Origin: Wenzhouxiangella marina
Lineage (GTDB): Bacteria; Pseudomonadota; Gammaproteobacteria; Xanthomonadales; Wenzhouxiangellaceae
Length of the DNA stretch: 64,000 nucleotides
Direction: 5' to 3'
Assembly: GCF_001187785.1 (NCBI RefSeq)
Contig: NZ_CP012154.1
Location: 2,102,501-2,166,500, forward strand
The translations under genes and the position numbers were made by a program. The notes beneath the pieces were generated by a model. The model was not told the origin of the DNA. It saw nothing but the letters and a program-made list of their open reading frames with translations, and searched no databases. Below, piece by piece: positions 45,850-52,759 of this stretch. The first letter of the stretch is position 1; each line of letters starts with the position of its first letter.

Positions 45850-47838
45850 CTACCAGTGAATACCGCGCATCAGCGAGGCAAAGGCCACCTGCTCCTGGGT
45901 GGGCTGGTCATCCCGTCCCGGCTTCTCGCCCTTGGCCGCCGCTGAATCCGGGAACATCCGGAAGGCGGAATTCATGACGATCTCCGAAATCTTCGGAGCG
46001 ACCGCATGCAACACCTGGGCGAAGATGCCGAGCCGGGTCGCGATCCGCTGCGGACGGAAGATCACGGCCTGCTTGACCATGTCGGCAGCATCCTCCGGCG
46101 TGATCGTCGGGACCGATTCGTAGATCTTGGTCGGAGCGATCATCGGCGTGCGCACCAGCGGCATGTTGATGGTCGTGAAGGATACGCCCGTGTCGTTGAA
46201 TTCCGAAGCCGCACAGCGTGAGAAGGAATCCAGCGCCGCCTTCGAAGCCACGTAGGCCGAGAAACGCGGCGCATTGGTGAGCACACCGATCGAGGAGATG
46301 TTGATCACCTGACCGCGGCGCTGCTCCACCATGGCGGGCAGGAAACCCATGATCAGCTTCAGGGCGCCGAAGTAGTTGAGTTGCATGCAGCGCTCGTAGT
46401 CGTGGAAGCGATCATAGGACAAGGCAATCGAACGGCGGATCGAGCGACCGGCGTTGTTGACCAGTACGTCGACCACGCCATGATCGGCAAGCACGTCCTT
46501 GACCAGACGCTCTGCGTCTTCCAGATCGGACAGATCGGCGGTGTACGGGAAGGCCTTGCCACCCTCGGCCTCGATCTCGGCCTTGGTCTCCATCAGTGCC
46601 TCTTCGCCTCGGGCGACGATGATCACGTTGGCCCCGGCCTGGCCCATCATCAGCGCGGTTGCCCGTCCGATTCCGGAAGAGGCGCCGGTGACCAGCACGT
46701 TCTTGCCACGGACCTGGCCCGAAAGCGAGCGATCGATGAACAGCTCGGGATCGAGGTGCCGCTCCCAGTAGTCCCAGAGGACCCAGGCGTAATCGTCGAG
46801 GGGCGGCACTTCGATGCCACTGCCCTTCAGGGCCCGCTCGGTCTCACGCGTATCGAACTTGGTCGGATAGTTGAAGAAGCTGAGCACGTCCTTCGGAATG
46901 CCCAGATCGCCGAGCACCTGGTTGATGATCCGTCGCACGGGCGGAAGCATGCCCAGGCCCTGCTTGACCGGCGCCGGGATGAAGCTGAACAGACGTGCGT
47001 CGATCCGCATCGACATCAGCGGCGCATGGGCCGCTTCGGCAAACAGGTTCATCACCTCGCCGATCCGTTTGGGGCTCGGATCGGTCAGATGAAAGCAATG
47101 GCCGTCGAGCTTGGGCTTATGGGCGATATGGTCCATCGCCTGGGCCACGAAGTCCACCGGCACCAGGTTGATCCGGCCGCCTTCCAGACCCAGGGTCGGC
47201 ACCCATGAGGGCAGCATGCGCCGCATCTTCTGGATCAGCTTGAAGAAGTAATACGGTCCGTCGATCTTGTCGATCTCACCGGTCTTGGAGTGCCCGACGA
47301 CGATTCCCGGACGATAGATGCGCCACGGCACCTTGGCATGGGTCCGGACCAGACCTTCGGAGTCGTGCTTGGTCCGGAAGTACGGATGATGCAGGCCGGT
47401 GGCCTCCTCGAACATGTCCTCGCGGAAGGTGCCCTGATAGAGACCGGCCGCCGCGATGGAAGAGGTGTGATGGAAGCACCCGGCTCCGAGCTGCTCGGCA
47501 GCCTGGAGTGCGTGGCGCGTTCCGTCCAGATTGGCGGCTTGATTGGCCTGGTCGTCCGCGCTGAGGTCGTAGACGGCCGCCAGGTGGAAGAAATGCTTGA
47601 TCTTGCCGGACAGGCTCTCGATGTCGGACTTGGACAGGCCGAGCACCGGCTTGGTCAAGTCGCCCGAGACAGCAACGACGCGCCCGGAGTCATCGGCCCA
47701 GCGCTCCTTCACCAGAGCATTGAACTTCTTCTTCGACCCCTTGCGCACCAGCACATGGACCGTCCCCTTGCGTTTCAGTAGCTGATCGATCAGATTGCGG
47801 CCGATGAAGCCCGTGCCACCGGTGACGAAATAGGTCAT
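45850..47838 (-). CDS. Two-domain fatty acyl-CoA reductase (alcohol-forming), SDR family
   Basis: This 662-aa protein joins an extended-SDR N-terminal half (TGGTGFIGRNL at 6-16, HHTSSIAAAGLY, PYFRTKHDSE) and a classical-SDR C-terminal half (TGASSGIGRATA, NNAGRSIRRSIALS, NISSIGVLTNAPRFSAYVASK). This layout and many segments match the Marinobacter fatty acyl-CoA reductase Maqu_2507 (661 aa), which reduces acyl-CoA through the aldehyde to a fatty alcohol with NADPH. The start at 47838 gives the matching N-terminus. It is divergent from the acyl-CoA-binding protein gene across 155 bases. The similarity is from memory of that protein. Confidence 0.9.
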   Translation of the reverse strand: MTYFVTGGTGFIGRNLIDQLLKRKGTVHVLVRKGSKKKFNALVKERWADDSGRVVAVSGDLTKPVLGLSKSDIESLSGKIKHFFHLAAVYDLSADDQANQAANLDGTRHALQAAEQLGAGCFHHTSSIAAAGLYQGTFREDMFEEATGLHHPYFRTKHDSEGLVRTHAKVPWRIYRPGIVVGHSKTGEIDKIDGPYYFFKLIQKMRRMLPSWVPTLGLEGGRINLVPVDFVAQAMDHIAHKPKLDGHCFHLTDPSPKRIGEVMNLFAEAAHAPLMSMRIDARLFSFIPAPVKQGLGMLPPVRRIINQVLGDLGIPKDVLSFFNYPTKFDTRETERALKGSGIEVPPLDDYAWVLWDYWERHLDPELFIDRSLSGQVRGKNVLVTGASSGIGRATALMMGQAGANVIIVARGEEALMETKAEIEAEGGKAFPYTADLSDLEDAERLVKDVLADHGVVDVLVNNAGRSIRRSIALSYDRFHDYERCMQLNYFGALKLIMGFLPAMVEQRRGQVINISSIGVLTNAPRFSAYVASKAALDSFSRCAASEFNDTGVSFTTINMPLVRTPMIAPTKIYESVPTITPEDAADMVKQAVIFRPQRIATRLGIFAQVLHAVAPKISEIVMNSAFRMFPDSAAAKGEKPGRDDQPTQEQVAFASLMRGIHW

Positions 47839-47993
47839 GGACTGGATTCTCCCCGTGAATTCTTGGATTCGGATTGTCGGCATAAGATACCGATTGCCCC
47901 CGGCCCTGCCAAGTCGCATTGACCCTCGGCCCAGCGCGTGCTAGAAGTACGAGCATTGGAGATTTCAGTCTGAACAGAGGGTTTTCCGTCGTC

Positions 47994-48251
47994 ATGAGTA
48001 CGCTCGACCAGCAGTTCGAAGATGCCGCCACAGCGGCCCAGTCGCTCCCCGAGCGACCCGACAACGACACCATGCTCAAGCTGTACGCGCTGTACAAGCA
48101 GGGCTCGAAGGGCGATGTCTCCGGCGACAAGCCCGGGTTTTTCGATTTCGTCGGCGTGGCCAAATACGAGGCCTGGGAAAAGCTGAAAGGCATGGATCAG
48201 GACGAAGCTCGCCAGCAGTACATCGATCTGGTCAAGTCACTGCAAGGCTGA
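47994..48251 (+). CDS. Acyl-CoA-binding protein
   Basis: This 85-aa protein is a complete ACBP: LYKQGSKGDVSGDKPG and FVGVAKYEAWEKLKGM carry the Tyr and Lys residues that contact acyl-CoA. ACBP is uncommon in bacteria. Here it would buffer or deliver acyl-CoA to the reductase and the wax ester synthase. It is followed 27 bases later by the TetR gene. Confidence 0.93.
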   Translation: MSTLDQQFEDAATAAQSLPERPDNDTMLKLYALYKQGSKGDVSGDKPGFFDFVGVAKYEAWEKLKGMDQDEARQQYIDLVKSLQG

Positions 48252-48278
48252 TTTCCGGCCCGAGGAGATTCTGCTGCC

Positions 48279-48899
48279 ATGGCCCGCAATACTCGCGAGA
48301 GGATTCTGGCCATGGCGCTCGTCCTCTTCAACGAAGATGGCGAGCCGCACGTCACCACCAACCGCATTGCCGATGAGCTCGAGATCAGCCCGGGCAATCT
48401 GCACTATCACTTTCGAACCAAGGGCGATCTGATCGAAGCCCTGTTCGCGGCCTACGAAGGCCGCATGCTCAGCCTGCTCACCACGCCGGATGAGCGCAAC
48501 CCCGAGATCGAAGACATCTGGCTCTTCCTTCATCTGGTCTTCGAAACCATCGGCGAATTCCGCTTCTTCTATCGCGACCTGAGCGATCTCTGCTCGCGCT
48601 TTCGCGGGCTCCATCAACGCTTTCGCGGCATTCTCCGCCTGTCGATGGACACGGCCCGCGCACTGCTGGACGGGCTGGCCGACGCCGGCCATCTCGATGC
48701 CGACGAGGAAACCCGCGATGCCATGGTGCGCAATCTCGTGCTGGTCAGCACCTTCTGGCTGGCCTTCGATCAGGTGCTCGAGCGGGATGGCGAACCGCGC
48801 CCGGATCGCGCGGTCACCCAGGTCATGAGCATCGTCAGCCCCTGCCTGGATGAGGAATCACGCATCCAGATGCAGGCCCTGGCGGCCGCCTATCGCTGA
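48279..48899 (+). CDS. TetR-family regulator
   Basis: This 206-aa regulator has an N-terminal helix-turn-helix (TRERILAMALVLFNEDG, TNRIADELEISPGNLHYHF) and a helical ligand domain. The sequence NLHYHFRTKGDLIEAL is typical of TetR proteins of lipid metabolism. It lies after the ACBP gene and could control the divergent reductase/ACBP promoter region, perhaps with acyl-CoA as ligand; both points are inferred. Confidence 0.9.
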   Translation: MARNTRERILAMALVLFNEDGEPHVTTNRIADELEISPGNLHYHFRTKGDLIEALFAAYEGRMLSLLTTPDERNPEIEDIWLFLHLVFETIGEFRFFYRDLSDLCSRFRGLHQRFRGILRLSMDTARALLDGLADAGHLDADEETRDAMVRNLVLVSTFWLAFDQVLERDGEPRPDRAVTQVMSIVSPCLDEESRIQMQALAAAYR

Positions 48900-48928
48900 G
48901 GCGACGCAGAAACCCACCAAGTTCGGAA

Positions 48929-48961
48929 TAAAAAAGGCCCGGATCGGGGAGGATCCGGGCC
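48929..48961 (-). terminator. Rho-independent terminator after the phasin gene
   Basis: On the minus strand a 10-bp stem (GGCCCGGATC / GATCCGGGCC, 6-nt loop) is followed by TTTTTTATT. It ends the phasin transcript about 80 bases beyond its stop codon and could also serve the TetR gene from the other side. Confidence 0.88.
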
Positions 48962-49039
48962 AAGTAGCAGCCACGCTAGGGCAAGAGGGGACCCTTGGCT
49001 GCTTCGGGGTAGAACCTTTGGAAACGCTGCGTGAAGTGA

Positions 49040-49684
49040 TCAGCTCGCGGCGTCTTCAGCCTTGGGCGTGGCCGGAGCAGCCGGCTTGGCCTTGGCCTTC
49101 GCGGGGCTCTTGGCCTTGGCGGGCGCCTTGGCAGCGCCTTCCTTCTTGGCCAGTTCGGCCACGCGCTTGTTCAGCTCGGCCACGCGCTTGCTCAGCTCGT
49201 TGATCTCGTCGGAGGTCGGCACGCCCAGGCGTGACAGGGCACGCGCCACGCGCTGCTCGAAGACCTTCTCGAGCTTGTCCCAGTTGCTCTGGGCCTGCTC
49301 ACGAACCTTGTCGGCCTGCTCGCGCACCTTGCCGACGCGGCTTTCGACGTCACCGCGCACACCGTCGACGGTGTCGGTGGCCAGCTTGCGGCCCTTGCTT
49401 TCCATCTTCGAGCCTTCCTTGACCAGACGCTCGAACAGCTTGCTGGATTCGCCGATCACCTTGTTGCGGGTGTCTTCCACCTTCTTGCGGGTGTCTTCCA
49501 CCTTCTTGGTGCCCTGCTTGATGATCTTGCCGCCCTCTTCCTGCGCCATGGAGAAGGCGCCCAGACCGGCCAGCCAGATCTCGTGTGCATAATCCTGCAC
49601 CTGATTGGCAGCGGTCTTGCGCGAAGCGGTCTTCTTGGCCACTTTCTTCTTGGCCACTTTCTTCTTTGCGGTCTTCTTGCTCAT
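49040..49684 (-). CDS. Phasin / polyester-granule-associated protein with Lys-Ala-rich ends
   Basis: This 214-aa protein has a lysine-rich N-terminus (KKTAKKKVAKKKVAKK), then the phasin core (YAHEIWLAGLGAFSMAQEEGGK), a duplicated KKVEDTR, a heptad coiled coil (about 150-180) and a histone H1-like tail of AKAPAKAKSPAKAKAK type. PhaF/PhaI phasins coat polyhydroxyalkanoate granules and can bind DNA through such tails. No phaC lies nearby, so here it could coat wax-ester bodies. The start at 49684 has GGAGG 9 bases upstream. Confidence 0.85.
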   Translation of the reverse strand: MSKKTAKKKVAKKKVAKKTASRKTAANQVQDYAHEIWLAGLGAFSMAQEEGGKIIKQGTKKVEDTRKKVEDTRNKVIGESSKLFERLVKEGSKMESKGRKLATDTVDGVRGDVESRVGKVREQADKVREQAQSNWDKLEKVFEQRVARALSRLGVPTSDEINELSKRVAELNKRVAELAKKEGAAKAPAKAKSPAKAKAKPAAPATPKAEDAAS

Positions 49685-49796
49685 TTGGACGAACCTCCAG
49701 GCAAATTGGCGATCAGTTGAATTCGGTTGATGGCGGCTGCTTTCCGCCGAGTACAACGCTAAGATAGACGCGGGAACTAGAGCGGTCACACTAATC

Positions 49797-50627
49797 ATGA
49801 AAACAAGCAACTGGGCATCAATGCCCGAGGAATCCGCGACTTTCGACTTTTCCGGCAAGGCCCTGGCCAAGCACTGGGCGGAGCTGCACCGAGGAGATTG
49901 CGAACCCTGGCCCGATGCCGACCGCATCATCGCGCTGGACCCGAGCTGCGAGGATCCCGCCGGGACGGCCGAACACCTGGCCGATGCCTGGCGCTGCTTT
50001 CACGAAGGTGACTTTGCCGGCGCCGTCGACCGGGCCGAGGCGATCGGCCTGCTGGCCCATGCCGTGGCCAACAAGGCCTCCGGCATCTACGCCGACTATC
50101 TGGAAGAGGACGACGAGGTCAAACTCGACATCTACCGCAACGGCATCGAGCGGGCCGAAGCCGCCATCAAGGCCTTCCCCGATGACGCCAATGCCCACTA
50201 TTTCCACGCCTTTCTCCTCGGCCGCTACAGCCAGTGCATTTCAGTGGCACAGGCGCTGGCTCAGGGGGTGGGCGGCAAGATCAAGGCCTCGCTGGAACGC
50301 GCCCTGAAGCTCGCGCCGAAGCATGCCGAAGCACATACGGCCTTCGGCCTCTATCACGCCGAAATCATCGACAAGGTAGGCAAACTGGTGGGTTCGATGA
50401 CCTACGGCGCAAGCGCGGACAAGAGCATGCAGCACTTTGCCGAAGCCCTGGAACTGACGCCGGACGCGCCCATTGCCCACCTCGAATACGGTAATGGCCT
50501 GTACCTGCTCTACGGAGACAAGAAGCTGGAAGACTCCAACGAAGCGTATCGGACGGCTGCCTCGATGACGCCGATCGACGCCATGCAGCGCCTGGACGTG
50601 GACTACGCCTCGTCCTCGCTGGAGTGA
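49797..50627 (+). CDS. TPR-like hypothetical protein
   Basis: This 276-aa protein has helical repeats compatible with tetratricopeptide units (for example AIKAFPDDANAHYFHAFLLGR, ALKLAPKHAEAHTAFGLYH and ALELTPDAPIAHLEYGNG). There is no signal peptide. It is divergent from the phasin gene, and its last 25 bases overlap the convergent wax ester synthase gene. A scaffold role is likely for the fold; its partner is unknown. Confidence 0.75.
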   Translation: MKTSNWASMPEESATFDFSGKALAKHWAELHRGDCEPWPDADRIIALDPSCEDPAGTAEHLADAWRCFHEGDFAGAVDRAEAIGLLAHAVANKASGIYADYLEEDDEVKLDIYRNGIERAEAAIKAFPDDANAHYFHAFLLGRYSQCISVAQALAQGVGGKIKASLERALKLAPKHAEAHTAFGLYHAEIIDKVGKLVGSMTYGASADKSMQHFAEALELTPDAPIAHLEYGNGLYLLYGDKKLEDSNEAYRTAASMTPIDAMQRLDVDYASSSLE

Positions 50628-52093
50628 TCGCCGTCGATCCAGGCGTGCACTGAATCGGCCATGTCCGGGCTGACCCAACCCTCCTGAGGGCCAAGCAGCA
50701 TGGTCAGGTGGAGGAGATTCTCGAACTCCAGCTCGAAGTGGCGCATGACGCTGGAGGGATCCGGGACGCGCTTCTTGTCCGAGATCAGACCGCAGAACAC
50801 CTGGCCGTTATAGCTGATGATGCTGATGCCCATCCCGATCGACCCACTCTGGGGGACCCAGAACATCATTTCTCCGATCGGCGCCCCCGCCAGGTAGAGC
50901 GGCTGCTGCGGACCCGGCACATTGGTCAGAACCGTCGATGCCTTGCGACTGAACAGCTCCAAGGCCGGCTTCTGCACTGCCGTCGGCGCCATGCCCAGAG
51001 CAGCCAGCAGGCCCAGACTCATGACGGCCTGCTTCGAGGACTTGAGCTGGTGCATGAACTCCGCGACCTGATAGAGCCTGGCCAGCGGATTCGATTCGGC
51101 AATCGGCAGATCGAGAAACACCAGGCCGAAGTGATTGCCCAGGTCTCGAGCGTGCTCGAGCGGGCGCAGATTGACCGGCACGGTGGCGCGCATGGTCAGT
51201 TCCGAGGGATCGTCGCCCTGCTCGACCAGGTACTGGTGAAGCGCGCCGGTCATGGTGGCAATCAGGACATCGTTGACCGTGCAGCCCAGCGCCTTGCCCA
51301 CGGCCTTGACCTCTTCCAGGCTCACGGGATCGGCCCAGGCCACGTTCTTGCGCACGCCCAGTTCACCCTTGAACTGCGAGGGAGGATCGTCCTCGAGCAG
51401 CAAGGCCGTAGCGAGCTCCGACATGATCTCGCCGGCGCCCAGGGCATAGTCGGACGCCAGATGCGGTTCGCGAATCAGGTGCATGGCTTCGTCGATCACC
51501 TTCTGGCCCACGTGCTGGACCGCGTCCATGCCTTCGCGTGCCGGGGCCATGAGGCGCCGGAAGATGTTCGATTCAGCCGCCCGCTTCTTCTTCCATTCCT
51601 CGGGCACGACCAGGCGTTCGGACTTCTCGGCACTGTCTTCGGTCAGGGACAGGAGCACCTGGACCAGGGCGATGCCATCGGCATAGCAATGGTGAATCCG
51701 GGTGATGACGACGGGACCATCGACATAATTCTCGACCAGATGGAACTGCCAGAGCGGCTTGGTCTTGTCCAGGGGCGTCGAAGCCAGCTCGGAGACCAGT
51801 TCCTCGAGCTCGGCCTTGCCCGCCTCACCCGGCAGGGCCGTGCGGCGGACGTGACTGCTCAGTTCGAAGTTGACGTCTTCTTCCCACCAGCAGCCGCGCA
51901 CGGTGTCGACCGCCTTCTGCCGGAACCGGGGGAAAGCGAGAAAGCGGTTGGCGATGATGTCGCGGAAATGCTGGAACTCGACCGGCTGGTGCAGAACGAT
52001 CACCCCGGTGATCATCATCAGGTTCGTCGGCTGCTCCATTCGCAACCAGGCCGTATCGACCTTGGCGATCGGTTCCTTGCGGGCGGTTGACAC
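50603..52093 (-). CDS. Wax ester synthase / diacylglycerol acyltransferase (WS/DGAT)
   Basis: This protein of about 496 aa has the catalytic HHCYADG motif (His134-His135, Asp139) and the family segments PLWQFHLVENY, NDVLIATMTGALH and MFWVPQSGSIGMGISIISYNG. It esterifies fatty alcohol or diacylglycerol with acyl-CoA. A GTG start at 52093 places VDTAWLRME close to the N-terminus as in relatives and has GGGGG upstream; ATG 52141 adds 16 residues. With the reductase at 45850 it would complete wax ester synthesis. Confidence 0.92.
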   Translation of the reverse strand: MSTARKEPIAKVDTAWLRMEQPTNLMMITGVIVLHQPVEFQHFRDIIANRFLAFPRFRQKAVDTVRGCWWEEDVNFELSSHVRRTALPGEAGKAELEELVSELASTPLDKTKPLWQFHLVENYVDGPVVITRIHHCYADGIALVQVLLSLTEDSAEKSERLVVPEEWKKKRAAESNIFRRLMAPAREGMDAVQHVGQKVIDEAMHLIREPHLASDYALGAGEIMSELATALLLEDDPPSQFKGELGVRKNVAWADPVSLEEVKAVGKALGCTVNDVLIATMTGALHQYLVEQGDDPSELTMRATVPVNLRPLEHARDLGNHFGLVFLDLPIAESNPLARLYQVAEFMHQLKSSKQAVMSLGLLAALGMAPTAVQKPALELFSRKASTVLTNVPGPQQPLYLAGAPIGEMMFWVPQSGSIGMGISIISYNGQVFCGLISDKKRVPDPSSVMRHFELEFENLLHLTMLLGPQEGWVSPDMADSVHAWIDGDHSSEDEA

Positions 52094-52162
52094 GGTGGAA
52101 GGCCCCCGGTGGGCGTATGACCAGAAACGGCATTCTTCCATGCCGTTGCCGAAGCGTCAATT

Positions 52163-52615
52163 TCAGTGCAGCTGCCTGTGCCCCGCGGTCTCCGAACCCT
52201 GGGTCGGCAGGTCATAGGGCAGCTTCACCTGATCGAGACCGAACTGCTTGAAGACCGGCTGGAGCTGATGATGGATCAGCGGGTAGAGCTGGCGGGTCAG
52301 CGAGCCATGGCTGGCCGTGAAGGTCTGGAAATTCACCGGTTCACCGCGAAACTGGCGGTAGACCGCCTGCAGCACCAGTTCGATCGTGAACAGCGGATCC
52401 TGCGCTTCCGCCCCCTCCCGGTGGCCGCGGCAGAGCATCCTGGCGGTGACCTGATACTGCGGCACTTCGCCGTCGGACTTCATCTCGCTGGGGGTGAGTT
52501 TCAACTCGACCTTGGCGCCGAACTTCTGATCCTGGGCGACGATTTCCTTGAGATCCGCGTTCAGGCGAGTCAGCTGCGTATGCGCGAGTGCGAACTGGTC
52601 GAGCAGATTGATCAT
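52163..52615 (-). CDS. Small SecB-fold-like protein
   Basis: This 150-aa protein begins MINLLDQFALAHTQLTRL, has a beta-rich centre (KVELKLTPSE, PQYQVTARMLCRG, FTIELVLQAVYRQF) and a C-terminal helix with LYPLIHHQLQPVFKQFG and LPYDLP. The order resembles the SecB chaperone fold, but the identity is too weak to be sure. It lies 22-70 bases upstream of the wax ester synthase gene, depending on that gene's start, and is probably transcribed with it. Confidence 0.6.
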   Translation of the reverse strand: MINLLDQFALAHTQLTRLNADLKEIVAQDQKFGAKVELKLTPSEMKSDGEVPQYQVTARMLCRGHREGAEAQDPLFTIELVLQAVYRQFRGEPVNFQTFTASHGSLTRQLYPLIHHQLQPVFKQFGLDQVKLPYDLPTQGSETAGHRQLH

Positions 52616-52698
52616 CTTGGATCCGAGCGTTGTCCGGTTCTACTCTATGGCTGCCCTGCCCTTCACTTTCAAGCCTGGGCCCGCAGCTCCCCTGCACC

Positions 52699-52730
52699 AA
52701 AAAAGAGGCCCGGACCTCACGATCCGGGCC
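52699..52730 (-). terminator. Rho-independent terminator upstream of the SecB-like gene
   Basis: On the minus strand an 8-bp stem (GGCCCGGA / TCCGGGCC, 8-nt loop) is followed by TCTTTTTT. It ends the acylase transcript about 30 bases after its stop codon and insulates the SecB-like/wax synthase unit. Confidence 0.85.
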
Positions 52731-52759
52731 CCTGGGGTTGACCAGGCGTGCTCGCCGCC

